DNA of 64,000 nucleotides, from NCBI GenBank assembly GCA_900491605.1, contig UESW01001681.1, positions 236,315 through 300,314 on the forward strand, written 5' to 3'. Positions within the stretch are counted from its first letter, which is position 1. Every line of letters begins with the position of its first letter. Shown one piece after another: positions 43,951 to 55,764 of the stretch. The position numbers and the translations under genes are program-made. The notes under the pieces are model-generated. The model had not been told where the DNA came from. It saw only the letters and a list, made by a program, of their open reading frames with translations, and did no database searches. The DNA comes from Calamus simplicifolius. Its lineage: Eukaryota; Streptophyta; Magnoliopsida; Arecales; Arecaceae.

Positions 43951-45245
43951 TGAATATTTGGAAAGACCCAGTATAGAGGATAGCGAGGAAATCCTCCCGC
44001 TCACCCAAGAGCCCACCTGGATGGATGCCTACGTTCGTTATCTCACTGATGGCACACTCCCTGATGACCGCAACGAAGCCAGGCTGCTCAAGTGGAGAGC
44101 CTCCAAATTCATCCTCCTCGATGGGCGTCTATACAAAGGTCATTCTCCTATCCCCTGCTCAAGTGTGTGGGACCTGCCGACGCTGACTACATCCTCAGAG
44201 AAATCCACGAGGGCATCTGTGGAAACCATTTGGGAGGCATATCCTTAGCCCAAAAGGCCCTCCGTCAGGGATACTTCTGGCTCACTATGAGGGAGGATGC
44301 GGCTAAATTAGTTCAGAAATGCGATGGTTGCCAGCGCCATGCACACATCCAACATCAACCATCTACCCCGCTGAACCCACTCTCGGCCCGATGGCCTTTC
44401 GCTCAGTAGGGAATGGACATTCTCGGGCCATTCCCCCCAGCTTCCGAGCAACGGAGGTTCTTGCTAGTCGCCATTGACTACTTCACCAAATGGGTCGAGG
44501 TCGAGGCGCTAGCCAAGATCACTGAAAGCAAAGTCAAAGCCTTCTTTTGGAAGTTAATCATATGCCGTTTTGGCCTACCTCACACCCTCCTCACGGACAA
44601 CGGCCGCCAATTCAACAATGAAGCATTTAAAGTCTTCTGTGACGAGCTAGGCATTCATCACCGATTCACCTCTGTCGGCCACCCCCAAACCAACGGGAAG
44701 GCCGAGGTTATGAACCGCACCATCCTTAGAGGACTCAGAACCCGGTTAGATGGGTCTAAAGGTCGATGGGTGGAGGAGCTCCCCAGCGTGATATGGGCCT
44801 ATCACACGACCCCTAGAGCCCCGACGGGCGAGACTCCCTTCAGTCTTCCTTCGGATCCGAAGCCGTCATTCCTGTCGAGATCAGATTACCCAGTCCATGC
44901 ATGGAGTCCTTCAGCGAGGAAAACAACTCCGCGCTGATTCGGGCTAATTTGGACTTCATCGACGAGGCGCATGATCGGGCGAGGCTGCGCATGGTGACTT
45001 TTCGTCAGCGAGCGGCCAGGTACTACAATGCTCGAGTTCGTCTTAAGATTTTTCGCAGAGACTTTGTTTTGAGAAAAGTTGAGGTTTCAAAGCCTACAGA
45101 GGGGGGCAAACTATCCCCCAACTGGGAGGGTCCTTATCGTGTCGCTGAGATACTCCACCGGGGGGCATACAAACTAGAAGAGCTCGATGGACAACCCATT
45201 CCACGTACCTGGAATGCGGATAACCTTCGCCAATATTATCAATGA
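43951..45245 (+). pseudogene. Integrase of element D with C-terminal domain
   Basis: Includes the zinc-binding H-H-C-C region (I-H-E-G-I-C-G-N-H then C-D-G-C-Q-R-H, 44200-44340). A TAG at 44407-44409 replaces the conserved Trp before G-M-D-I-L-G-P-F. The catalytic core then shows the first Asp at about 44416, the second in L-L-T-D-N-G-R-Q-F near 44596, and the Glu in K-A-E-V-M-N-R near 44705. A frameshift near 44860 leads to the C-terminal frame 44901-45245 ending D-N-L-R-Q-Y-Y-Q. Frame breaks near 44150 and 44250 also occur. There is no chromodomain, in line with a non-chromovirus gypsy element. Confidence 0.88.
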
Positions 45246-45327
45246 TGTATTCCCCTAGGGCGTAAGCAATAAAGGAGGTCCCTTCTGATGCAACAGCCTA
45301 CTCTCCCTTGCATCCAAGGACCAAGTC

Positions 45328-46430
45328 TCTCAAAAGGAGCTCCGGCATCGCGGCTAATGGGACACCACTCGGCCCCGGCACGGCGGTGCCCCCGTCGGTT
45401 AAGACCCTAGCAGCTTACCCGATCGAGTCGCCCTTCAGAAAGCACACAAACCCCTAAAGTGTTCAAAAGGAGCTCGCCGGCATCGCGACTAATGGGACAC
45501 CACTCGGCCCCGGCACGGCGATGCCCCCGAGTCGGTTAAGACCCTAGCAGCTTTGTACCCGATCGAGTCACCCTTCAGGTGGCACACAAACCCCTGAAGC
45601 GGTTCAAAAGGAGCTCGCTAGCATCGTGGCTAACGGGACACCACTCAACCCCGGCACGGCAGTGCCCCCAAGTCGGTTAAGACCCTAGCAGCTCCGTACC
45701 CGATCGAGTCGCCCTTTAGGCGACACACAAACCCCTAAAGCGGTTCAAAAGGAGCTCGCCGGCATCGCGGCTAATGGGACACCACTCAACCCCGGCACGG
45801 TGGTGCCCCCGAGTCGATTAAGACCCTAGCAGCTCCATACCCGGTTGAGTCGCCCTTCAGGCAGCACACAAACCCCTGAAGCGGTTCAAAAGGAGCTCGC
45901 TAGCATCGCGGCTAATGGGACACCACTCGGCCCCGGCACGGCGGTGCCCCGAGTCGTTAAGACCCTAGCAGCTCCATACCCGATCGAGTCGCCCTTCAGG
46001 CGGCACACAAACCCTGAAGCGGTTCAAAAGGAGCTCACCGGCATCGCGACTAATGGGACACCACTCGGCCTTGGCACGACGGTGCCCCCCAAGTCGGTTA
46101 AGACCCTAGCAGCTCCATACCCGGTCGAGTCGCCCTTTAGGTGGCACACAAACCCCTGAAGCGGTTCAAAAGGAGCTCGCCGGCATTACGGCTAATGGGA
46201 CACCACTCGGCCCCGGCACGGCGTGCCCCGAGTCGGTTAAGACCCTAGCATCTCTGTACCCGAGTCACCCTTCAGGCGGCACAAACCCCTGAAGCGGTTC
46301 AAAAGGAGCTCGCCGGCATTGTAGCTAACGGGACACCACTCGGCCCCGGCACGGCGGTGCCCCCGAGTCGGCTAAGACCCTAGCCCCGTACCCGGTCGAG
46401 TTGCCCTTTAGGTGACACAAAAACCCCTCA
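45328..46430. repeat. 141-bp tandem array downstream of integrase (D)
   Basis: About eight units of about 141 bp, each with GGTTCAAAAGGAGCTCGC, CACCACTCGGCCCCGGCACG and TTAAGACCCTAGCAGCTCC. The block GGCAC-GGCG-GTGCC is an inverted repeat. The array lies between the end of pol and the antisense gene, a region known to be variable in Tat-type elements. The frame 45845-46159 is a by-product. Confidence 0.9.
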
Positions 46431-46989
46431 TGATGGCAGAATCAGCCCTAGCCATCTGGTCAATCCAAACGCCTCCAAAGTTAGGCTTGGCGTCGAGTCG
46501 CCCGGGGATCTTTCCAAGCCTTTGGAAGATTCATACGTAAACGAGCCTTCTTGCAAATAGCCTACGACAACACGAAAAATCTTAAGTGATAGTTCATATG
46601 GCCGGCCTACATCCTAGAGACGCATTCAAATATTGGCTAAGTCCGGAATCATGGAACATTTCAGAAGATACTATATTCGGCTACGACATCGTCAGCATAT
46701 ACGATTTGGCCACAAGAAGTAAAGCACAGTAAGGCATTTTTCTCAGAAGAAGAAAGACCGGATGGATCAAAACACAAAGAAGTTGGGAGAAAAAGTCTTT
46801 TTCATTAACTATTGAAAATAGGTACAAAATTGGGCCGGAGGCCGGTTATACACAATAAAGCAAAGAAAAATAACTCAAGGCTCGCCGGGGCTGGGCTTCG
46901 CTTCGTCCTTTTTCTCTGCGGGCTCCTCGTCAGAATCCCCAGGTGAACATCTTCAAGTTCAGAATATTGATCTTGAGGGCCGTGGATAC
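46431..46989. other. Spacer between the 141-bp array and the antisense gene
   Basis: No long frame. A stretch around 46740-46880 (ACAAAATTGGGCC... then CAATAAAG) could hold the 3' end or polyadenylation region of the antisense transcript. Nothing firm. Confidence 0.4.
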
Positions 46990-49003
46990 TCTAACCTTTC
47001 ACATCTCGAAGCCCTGAAGATAAGCATCGAGGCTGGCCTCGATGACTTCCTGCTTGAACTCCGGCGAGGCCTTATAATTGGAGACGGCCTGCCCGCCTCG
47101 GCTTCGGCCCGCTGTGCTCTGGCCTCGGCCTCCCAGGCCTTGCTCTTGGCCTCTTCGGCGCGGCACTGGCCTCATCAGCGCAGGCCACCGCCCCGGCCTT
47201 CTCCGAGCCCGCCTCCGCTGCCGCCCTCTCTGCCGCAATTCGAGTCTCCTCCTCAGCGCATTGAAGCCGCCGAGTCAACTCCTCGTTCTACGCTGCGGCG
47301 GCCTTCAATCTCTATGAGGCCAACTCCATTTTGTCCTCGGCTGTGGAGGCCCGGCCGCTCTCGACTTCAGCCCGGCTCTCCATCTCCCTCAGGCGACCGG
47401 CCCAGCTCTCCTCATGGGCCGAGGTTTCTTGATGAAGGCGAGCAAGGCTTTCGGCCTGTGCCATGCTCTCCTTCTTATATCTATCGGCCCACGCCAAGGC
47501 CTTGGTTATTGCATTGGAGGAATGGGCCGCGCCTCACGGAGGCCCAATGCTCCATTGACCAGCTGTAGCAGAGGAAGCGTGTCAGCTACAAGAAGAAGAA
47601 GAAATATGGGAAAAATGAGAAGTATTCAAAATTTACCTGGACAATAGAGACCATGACCATATCTAGGAGTGCGGAGTGACTCATTCTCTGCGTCTCCTCT
47701 TCAAACTCGGCAGTTCGGACTCCCGACTGGAGGCGGAAGGCATGCGCGGCGTCCGCCATTGTGCCGACCGGGGAACCAGCCTCGTCTGCCCCACCTGCGG
47801 CCTTCGGCTTGGGGGCGTGCCGGGCACCGGGCTGATTGGTGGCTCCACGGCTCACCCCTTTTCTTCTCGGTCGCCTCCGCCCCATTCCGGGCCTCCCTGG
47901 CGACCCGCTCCCCCTCACCGGCGGTTGGGGGAGCACCTTCTCTCTGCTCTGCAGCAGTGGAGGGCCGACAGCAATGGTAACCCGCCCAGCCTCGAGCACA
48001 TCGGCGGCGGCGGGAGCTTCCTCCTCTCCATCCAAAACTACCACCATCATTTCGGTGGTGGCTGGGATCTCCCCTTCTTCGATTTTGGCCCTCATTGGCT
48101 TCCGAGCCGCTCCTACAACCGGCTTCTTCTCAGCCGGCTCCCCCGTGGGCGTTGGGGCTGTGGGGGCTGTGACCGGCCTGGCTGGCTCCCTTCCCCGGAG
48201 TTTCTTCGCCGGCCTGGATGACTCTCCGGTCGCCGCCTCTGCCTCAAAACGGCCTCGAAATCGCTGGCGGAAACCCTCATTGCTGCACAGAAAAGAATAA
48301 TGAGCATCAGTGGCGGCATACAATAAATCGAAGGACGAATAGAAGGATTCAGGCGCCAAGCTCACCGTCGCCGGGCTAACTCGGCTTCTACCAGGTTCTC
48401 CTCGGACAGGAGTTCCTTGTAGCCGAGGATTTGACAGTTGGACAGTTGGTGAATAATTCCTTATCCCTATCCCCTATGGTGGAATCTTCGTTGGAGCTAG
48501 TATCGGGCTCCCTCCAAGCGGCCCTGACCCCCTCGACGTGGGCAAAAAGAAATATAGGTTTGCACCCCCTAATTTTGGATGGAAGGCCTAAGAGGAAAGC
48601 TCTACCGGCCTGGCGGTAAATGCCCACCAGGCACCCTCACCTTGACGGCGGAGCTTATAGAAAGCTTGGAACAGAGATAGCCCTGGGCGGCCCCCTCGAA
48701 ATGACAAAGGATGGCAAAGGCGCAGATGATCCGAATCGAGTTCGAAGTCAACTGTGCCGGCACTAACCTATACCTATCTAAGAGATTAAGGAAAAAAGGA
48801 TGGAAAGGAAGGCGTGCTGCACCAGAAGAACTCCTTGTATAGAGCGACCCGACCTGGATGGTCGGAGGTCACCATGTCTTTGGGCCCCGGCGTGGACAGG
48901 CCAATGAATAAGGGACATGGTATTTAGCTCTAACGGCCTCTACGTCCTTAGAGGTCATGGTTGAAGCCACCCTCGTGGGACCCGCTGGATCAGAACTCAC
49001 CAT
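46990..49003 (-). pseudogene. Antisense extra gene of Tat element D (Transposase_28-like)
   Basis: On the minus strand an ATG at 49001-49003 opens M-V-S-S-D-P-A-G-P-T-R-V-A-S. After a frameshift near 48880 come blocks F-L-N-L-L-D-R-Y-R-L-V-P-A-Q-L, F-A-I-L-C-H-F-E-G-A-A and V-P-G-G-H-L-P-P-G-R, followed by R-G-C-K-P-I-F-L-F-A-H-V-E-G-V-R (48540-48600). These resemble the plant family called putative gypsy-type transposon (PF04195, Transposase_28). A 259-codon open frame continues (48365-47586), rich in Pro, Arg and Ala. Further down, Ala/Glu-rich coiled-coil-like pieces run to the end F-K-Q-E-V-I-E-A-S-L-D-A-Y-L-Q-G-F-E near 46999. Introns or shifts must join them. Function is unknown; antisense genes of this kind are recorded in Tat-lineage elements. 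Confidence 0.68.
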
Positions 49004-49336
49004 CGGAGGAAGCCGAACGGCGAGAGGACAAGGGGACTGTCCTAATAGGAGGATCGGAGGTGGTCGGAGGTCCTATTGCCCCCGATTGACCACAGATGAT
49101 GATGCCGCCCACCGATGAGGCATTCGACTACTAGCTACAGGGGCCTGGTCTTCACTGCTAGATTGGGAAAGACTCTTCTACGGGTCTCTTACCCTCCCTA
49201 ATGGCACGGCGGTCCATAGGTAAAAAGGGATGAAACTAACCTGGGAGTTGGAAAGACTCAGGTCGCAAAAAACTCAGGGAAGAAGAAAGTAGAAGAAAGA
49301 AATGCAGCGTAAAAGTTTCTACAGGCTCTAGAAAGG

Positions 49337-49345
49337 TTTTTATAG
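49337..49345 (-). promoter_or_regulatory. TATA box of the antisense gene
   Basis: GCTATAAAA on the minus strand, about 335 bp upstream of the antisense ATG at 49003 and 415 bp inside the element from the 3' LTR. A CT-rich leader follows (TTTCTTTCTTCTACTTTC). This suggests the gene has its own promoter, independent of the LTR. Confidence 0.6.
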
Positions 49346-49741
49346 CCCCCGTCTCCAGCTAAACCGCCCAGATCCCGCCACTTGGCGCGCGTCCATTGCG
49401 TTGCAGGCTGCCAGCCAAAATCTCGCTTGCGCCCAAGGCATGCCGCCTCGATCCACTCCAGGAGACGTGATCTCCGGCCAATCGCGGGCCATAGAAAACA
49501 GAGCGGCACTGATGTCCTAGCCTTTTTCCATCACCCAATGAGCTCCTTCTTTGGAGTGTCCGACGCCAACATCATCACCACCTAACGCATGATTATGGGA
49601 GATCTTCGAAGCGACACTGCCTCGAAACAAAGCGCCAGCACATCAACCCATTTAAAGCGCACTAAAGGAAGCAATCATTCTTTTTGAATTTTCGCGCCCC
49701 TTTCGCCCAAAGGATTGCAGGCGCGTGGGTCCTTAGCACTC

Positions 49742-49758
49742 AGGGGCGGGAGGGCATC
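49742..49758 (+). promoter_or_regulatory. Polypurine tract of element D
   Basis: AGGGGCGGGAGGGCATC immediately before the LTR start TGATGTGGC. Confidence 0.65.
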
Positions 49759-51383
49759 TGATGTGGCTGATGTAGCCATAAGGGTAATTTTGACAAAACC
49801 AAAACATTAGTGCGCCCCGGCATCTCCAAGACCGCCGAGTCGGCCCCGACCATTCCTAGTCGGCCCTTCTCGGCCCCGGCGTCTCCAAGATCGCCGAGTC
49901 GGCCCCGACCATTCCTGGTCGGCCCTTCTCGACCCCGGCGTCTCCAAGCCCACCGAGTCGGACCTGACCATTCCTGGTCGGCCCCTCTCGGCCCCGGCAT
50001 CTCCAAGACCGCCGAGTCGGCCCCGACCATTCCTGGTCGGCCCCTTTCGGCCCCGCATCTCCAAGCCCGTCGAGTCGGCCCGACCATTCCTGGTCGGCCC
50101 CTCTCGGCCCTGGTGTCTCCAAGCCCGCCGAGTCGGCCCTGACCATTCCTGTCGGCCCCTCTCGGCCCCGGCGTCTCCAAGACCGCCGAGTCGGCCCCGA
50201 CCATTCCTGGTCGGCCCCTCTCGGCCTCGACATCTCTAAGACCGCCGAGTCGGCCCCGACCATTCCTGGTCGGCCCTTCTCGGCCCTGGCGTCTCCAAGA
50301 TCACCGAGTTGGCTCCGACCATTCCTAGTTGGCCCTTCTCCAAGACCGCCGAGTCGGCCCCGACCATTCCTGGTCGGCCCTTCTCGGCCCCGGCATCTCA
50401 AGACCGCCGAGTTGCCCGACCATTCCTGGTCGGCCCTTCTCGGCTCCGGCGTCTCCAGCCCACCGAGTCGGCCCCGACCATTCCTGGTCGGCCCTTCTCG
50501 GCCCCGTCTCCAGCCCGCCGAGTCGGCCCCGACCATTCCTGGTCGGCCCTTCTCGGCCTCGGCGTCTCCAAGCCCGCCGAGTCGGCCCCGACCATTCCTA
50601 GTTGGCCCCTCTCGGCCCAGCGTCTCAGGCCCGCCGAGTCGGCCCCACCATTCTGGTCGGCCCTTCTCGGCCCCGCATCTCCAAGCCCGCCGAGTCGGCC
50701 CTGACCATTCCTAGTCGGCCCCACCTCGGATGTCCTAGTCGGTGAGGCTGGTCCCGACCACCCCTGGCCGACCCAGAAAAGCCTCTGCTCCCTCGGGAGA
50801 GTCGAGACTTCCCGGTTTCCTTCAAATCTGCCCAACCCGGCCCTGGTAGCTCAGAACGCTACCTCTCTGACCCATGCCACCTGACAACGCCAGATTCAAC
50901 TACCCACTGGCCACGCTGCTGATGGGACTGGACCCAACTACCCAATAGCCCACTGGCTGATGGGACTTAGCCCACCAACCACCGTTTTTCCCTTTCCGAT
51001 GGGACAGGACGCACCAACTAGCGCAGATTCACATAACTCCCAAGAACTTCGCGGACATTCCTTCTTCATAGAATCCCACGTGATCATGCCAGGGTCAACC
51101 CCTATAAAAAGGTGAATCCACTCAATAATCAGGTATGCGCAATAACCCCAAAAAAATCACTATCCTAAGGCCCAGAGAGGAATCCCTCCTCCCTGGGAAC
51201 ACCTTTTCATCTAAAAAGAGCTCATTCGAGCTCCTCTTTTGCTGTGACCTCAATTGTTAACTTGGGCATCGAAGGGTCCCATCGGAGAATCCTCTCTGGT
51301 CCTGGGACTTCTTTGCAGGCAACCTGGTGAAACGAAGGTTCGAAAATCAGTCCGTTCCCGACGTTCAGGACTGAGCGTCATCA
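49759..51383 (+). mobile_element. 3' LTR of Tat-lineage element D
   Basis: 1625 bp, TGATGTGGC...GCGTCATCA, with TGATG/CATCA inverted ends. It contains the 59-bp array (49812-50720), a TATAAAAA box near 51103 and the same U5 as the 5' LTR. Right flank begins ACCAC. The left partner of a target duplication cannot be checked because the 5' LTR lacks its start. Confidence 0.9.
49812..50720. repeat. 59-bp hairpin tandem array, 3' LTR of D
   Basis: About 15 units of the same 59-bp repeat as in the 5' LTR (CCGACCATTCCTGGTCGG core), with several shortened units. In most units of the first half AAGACCGCCGAGTCGG replaces AAGCCCGCCGAGTCGG. Long frames on both strands are by-products. Confidence 0.92.
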
Positions 51384-52691
51384 ACCACCAAGTCTTATTT
51401 GAAGTAGATATTTTATAGCAATTTGTTCATTTATTGAATGTTTATCTAAGTAATTTTCCAAAAAATGAAATAATCAAGAACTGATAGATTAGTTTTGAAT
51501 TTTATGATTTATTGGCAAACGAATTTTCATCTTATTTAGATATCCTCATCACATTTGATTTGCAATAATATAATATTATTGAAAATTTTAGATTTTTAAA
51601 ATCTTATATTTAGTAATCAGATTCTCAAGAATAGAAGGTATTTAGTTCATGATAATAAAATATGATAATCAATTTATCTTTTAAATTTTGTTATATTTTT
51701 TTAAATTTTTTAGGCATCTTTTTTTTCCTTTTGCTAGAATGTGAAATCTTCTCAACATTCTTTTTAAATTAATTTTAAAATATTATATATTTAAATATCA
51801 TAAATATTATAATTATTAATATATATTATATTATATTATATAGTATGTATTTAAATACTATTAATATTTAGTGATCAATTATATATAATAATTTAATATG
51901 CAAGTCATAAATATCAATGATTTAAAATTTAATATTTACATATTATATTATAAAGATACAATACATTTAAAATATTAAATATTATATTAATATTAAATTT
52001 AATATTACTAAAATATTTAATTATTTATTAAATATTTCTTAGTGTAAATTAAATATAGTCAGATTAAGTGTTATTAAATATTTATATGAAAGTTAATAGC
52101 ATAATTAATTTACTAGACTTTGGTAATCTCAAGTATCCATCTTTCATATAATGTTTGGGATTCTTTAATTACTAAAAATTAAATATTACTGCTTAAATTG
52201 TTATACCCAATTATAAAATATAATAATTTATATAATAATTTCAGATTATTACGATATATTACCATGAACAAATGATCCTTATTATCAACGGCTGTTATAT
52301 TTTTCCTTGTGTAAGGATGTGGACATGATGTTTATGTTCTGGCTCGCCTGCCACTTTAAGATCCGACAATGCCTCAATAGGACTCGATGTTCATTTTGCT
52401 CTCCAAGCTGAAGTACCTTACAGGTCTTAAAATGAGATCAATCTGAGGCTTTTTTTCGTTGGTAAACATAATAAAGGAAAGTTTCCTGGCCTAGATTGAA
52501 CTCTTGATTTATGTTTTCCTGCTATCACTAAATATTGTTTTTCAAGTTTCGACGTCCATTGATTCTTTATCTCTGAAAATCAAAGATTAACAGAAGATTA
52601 ACATCTCTCTTCTTATTAATCTTATATTAGTGTGAACAAAATTTTTAAGAATAATTTGTTAAACTTCAAACATAATTTTAGATATCGAATA
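51384..52691. other. AT-rich intergenic DNA between elements D and E
   Basis: Very AT-rich, with TTAAAT/TATTA word repetition at 51780-52080. No gene or array recognised. Confidence 0.55.
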
Positions 52692-53433
52692 TGATGTGGC
52701 TAATTAAGCCACTTAGGGCTAACGGAAGGGGCAACTGACGGAACTCCAGCCTCGGACTCCAAGGTTCCCTCAGTCTCAGACTCCAGGTCCTCTCGGCCTC
52801 GGGCGCCAAGGTGCCCTTGGACTCTAGATCTCCCCGGCCTCGGGCTTCAGGGCCCCCTCGGCCTCAGACTCTAAGGTCCCCTTGGCCTTAGGCCACCTAC
52901 AATCGTCACGTGGCCCACCAACCATACAATCGTCACATGGCCCACCAACCGCCTGCGACTGCGCATGGCTACTGCCAGTTACGGCGCACACCTGACATGA
53001 CCCAGCCCATCTACCGCCTGTGGTGCCGCTTTGGCAGGAGACTGACGAGCAGGGCTATCCCTGACAAACCCAGGGGTGGTTGCGGCCTGTCCCTATCAAC
53101 CATGCCACCTGTCCACTAACAATAACGTTTCGGAATCAACAACCTTACAAAAGTGGGTAAGAGGGACCTCCAGACAGGTATAAGAACCTTTGCTCATAAC
53201 GAGAGAAGGGAACGAAACTTCAAGTTTCTCTAGCTAATTCTTTTAGCTCTTTCTTCATTATTTCCCAAGTGGCTTACTTGAGCATTGGATGGTCCCCATT
53301 GGTGCAACCAGTCCCTAGAACTTTCTTGCAGAATTTTGTCGAGGAGGAGGCGTTAGAAGATTCCCCAAGTGTACTCATAGTCCTCCGGATCCTTTTCGTT
53401 ACCCGACGATCAGGAATGTGACTTGGCGCAACA
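52692..53433 (+). mobile_element. 5' LTR of Tat-lineage element E
   Basis: 742 bp, TGATGTGGCTAATTAAGCC...ACTTGGCGCAACA, with the same start as D's LTR but without a 59-bp array. CTCGG/GGCCTCGG-rich degenerate repeats lie at 52750-52890. A TATAAGA sequence near 53178 is a candidate core promoter. U5 contains CTTGAGCATTGGATGGTCCC, like D and G. The PBS TGGCGCGCCAGGTAGG begins at 53438. Confidence 0.75.
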
Positions 53434-53518
53434 GATTGGCGCGCCAGGTAGGTGGGAAGAGAGGTAGAAAGTTCAAACCAGCCAGCTACAGACTTTTTTT
53501 TTCAAAGCAAGCAAGAAG

Positions 53519-54830
53519 ATGGTAGTGACACGTGCCCAGGAGATTTCCACCAGCTGCGCTGGGGGGCATCGCCAGGGAGCTGAGCAGCCGGAGACTGATC
53601 TCCTAGCTCCCCAGGCCAGTTTTCCTGTACAGCCATCGTCACCACCCCAGGACGATTGAATTTCCGCCCTTACCATGCAAGTCCAATCACTTGTGGCGGC
53701 AGTCCAGGAGCTGCAACAACAGCCAGCGGCGCACAGTAGCACCCAAGGCCAACCTCACCGGGCGTGGGGATAGTTCAACCTAGTTAACAGTCCACCCATG
53801 GGAGATCTCCTTATCAGGAGACCCGCCGCTGCTGTGCCTCACCGAGACATAACTGCTGGAAGGCCTCCAAGAGGCCCCGGTCTTCTTCTCGCCATGCTAG
53901 CGCTTCTCCCAAGCGGCAGCAAGGGAAGGGACCGAGCAGGGGCATCATCATCGCCGCCACCCTTCCCCATCTTCGGGATCTTCACGGGAAGGGTCCTTCG
54001 ATGGTTAGATCGCTCACCAGGCCGAGCGACGGCTAGATGAGTACAACCAGTGGTTGGAGGAACTCAACTGCAAAATCATCAACCCATCGAAGGCGGACTA
54101 TGATAGTCGCCCTTCGCTATCTCACTGCATTATAGAGGAACTGCTCTTGACCTGGTTTCGCCTCCCTCAACTGGACCCCTACGATGGCACAACTGACCCC
54201 CTGGACCATCTGGAGAGCTACAAGGTCCTCATGCAAGTCCAGGGGGTGACCGACTTCCTCCTCTGTGTCGCCTTTCTTTCCACCTTTTGGAAGGCTGTGC
54301 GTGCTTGGTACTCTCGCCTGCCGCCACACAGCATCAATTCCTTTCGGCGTTGGAGAAGGCCTTCCTAGCACACTTTGATGCGTGCCGAAAAATCCCACGG
54401 GTGGCCGATAGCTTGTTTTCCATTCAGCAGAGGAGCGGCGAGTCGTTGAGGGACTTCGTGGCCCGGTTCAAGGAGGCAGCGCTCGAAGTCTACAACCTTG
54501 AGGACTCTGTGGCCACTCTGGCCTTGAAGCGAGGGCTTCGCCCTTCTCACTTCGCCTACTCCCTTGACAAAAACCCTCTGGCTCCTACGTCAAGTTATTG
54601 AGCCGGGCGCAGAAGTACATCCATACTGATGAGGCTGACTCCTCTCGACGCAAGGCAGACAGAGGTTCCAACAAGAAGCATGCCCATCCTGAGCCTATTG
54701 ACGCTCGACCTAGGAGGCCTGAGCCTCCTCGCCGGTCAAACAACCGACCGCGGACCCTTGCCCCAGGGAAGGGCCCTTTACCCCCCTGCTCGCCCCGATA
54801 TCCCACATTCTGATGAAAATTGAGGGTGAG
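53519..54830 (+). pseudogene. Gag of element E, broken
   Basis: Begins M-V-V-T-R-A-Q-E-I-S-T-S-C, with a stop near 53658 (TGA in Q-D-D-stop) and a stop near 53770. The capsid core runs 54054-54601 in two frames that cross near 54345: P-Y-D-G-T-T-D-P-L-D-H-L, A-W-Y-S-R-L-P-P-H-S-I, F-L-A-H-F-D-A-C-R-K-I-P-R-V-A-D-S-L-F and F-A-Y-S-L-D-K-N-P. The last section (54598-54813) is R/P-rich. It is closely related to gag of element D at the protein level and shows what D lost beyond its CACTA-like insertion. Confidence 0.85.
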
Positions 54831-55623
54831 TCATATCTTCAGCGCCCTCCTCCTATAAAGCCAAGGGCCCCCCACAACAAAATGTTTTTTGCCGCTTCCA
54901 TCGGGACCATGGCCATGACACAGAAAACTGCCGCCAACTGAAGAAGGTGATTGAGGACCTCATCCAATGCAATCACCTAGGAAAGTTCATCAGGGGGGAA
55001 CCTGACCGCGCCAGGCCCATCAGCACCCCTGCCTACCCAGGTCAGCATCGACAATGCTCCAACTGAGAAGACCATGGCCATGATTTTCTCGACGGTAGGC
55101 GATACTTTCAAGAGGTCCCGGGTGGATGAAGGGGTAGATTATGTAATTTTCTTTTCTAAAAAGGACTTAGAGGGGGTAGTTAACAATAATGATGATAGCA
55201 TCATCGTGTCCATGACGATCGCAAAATACCCTGTAAAGAGAATATTGGTTGATAGTGGAAGTTCAGTCGACATTCTCAGTTATGATGCTTTTGTTCGGAT
55301 GAATTTATCTTTTGGCTCCCTTCGGCTGTGACCACGCCCCTGATGGGCTTTACTGAAGATTTTATGAGGGTGGAGGGGGAGATCACCCTCTTGGTCATAG
55401 CCGAGATGCTGTCGTGCCAAAGCATGGTCTTCATGAAGTTTTGGTCGTTCGAGTTCCCTTGGCCTATAATGCTATCCTCGAAAGACCCGGTCTGAACCTC
55501 CTAGATGCCATCATCTCCACCAAGAGGCCGCTTGTAAGATTTTTCACTAGTGGGGGAATCAGGGAGATGCGCGGGGAGCAAAACCTGGCACCGCTCTGCT
55601 ATCATATAGCTCTCAGCCCCTAG
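54831..55623 (+). pseudogene. Zinc-binding motif and aspartic protease of element E
   Basis: 54886-55000 reads C-R-F-H-R-D-H-G-H-D-T-E-N-C-R-Q-L-K, a C-H-H-C zinc-binding segment that in Tat elements lies between gag and protease. The frame 55074-55331 carries the protease active site V-D-S-G-S-S-V-D-I-L (Asp codon at 55251). After a frameshift, 55414-55623 has the conserved Y-N-A-I-L-E-R-P-G-L-N block. The active-site Asp is intact but the frame is not continuous. Confidence 0.85.
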
Positions 55624-55764
55624 GGGGTGATGACTCCATCGGTACCTGAGTCACTTGATCCTAGAGATTCAGAGAGGAGGGGGGAGCCGGCCGAGCATTT
55701 GTTGACCTTCCCGCTAGGGGAGGACTCGGCAAGGATAGTCCAGGTTGGGGCCCTTCTCCCTGAG

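Noticed and set aside
51780..52080. TA-rich stretch as a possible matrix attachment or satellite region
   Set aside because: Only low-complexity AT words, no regular period.
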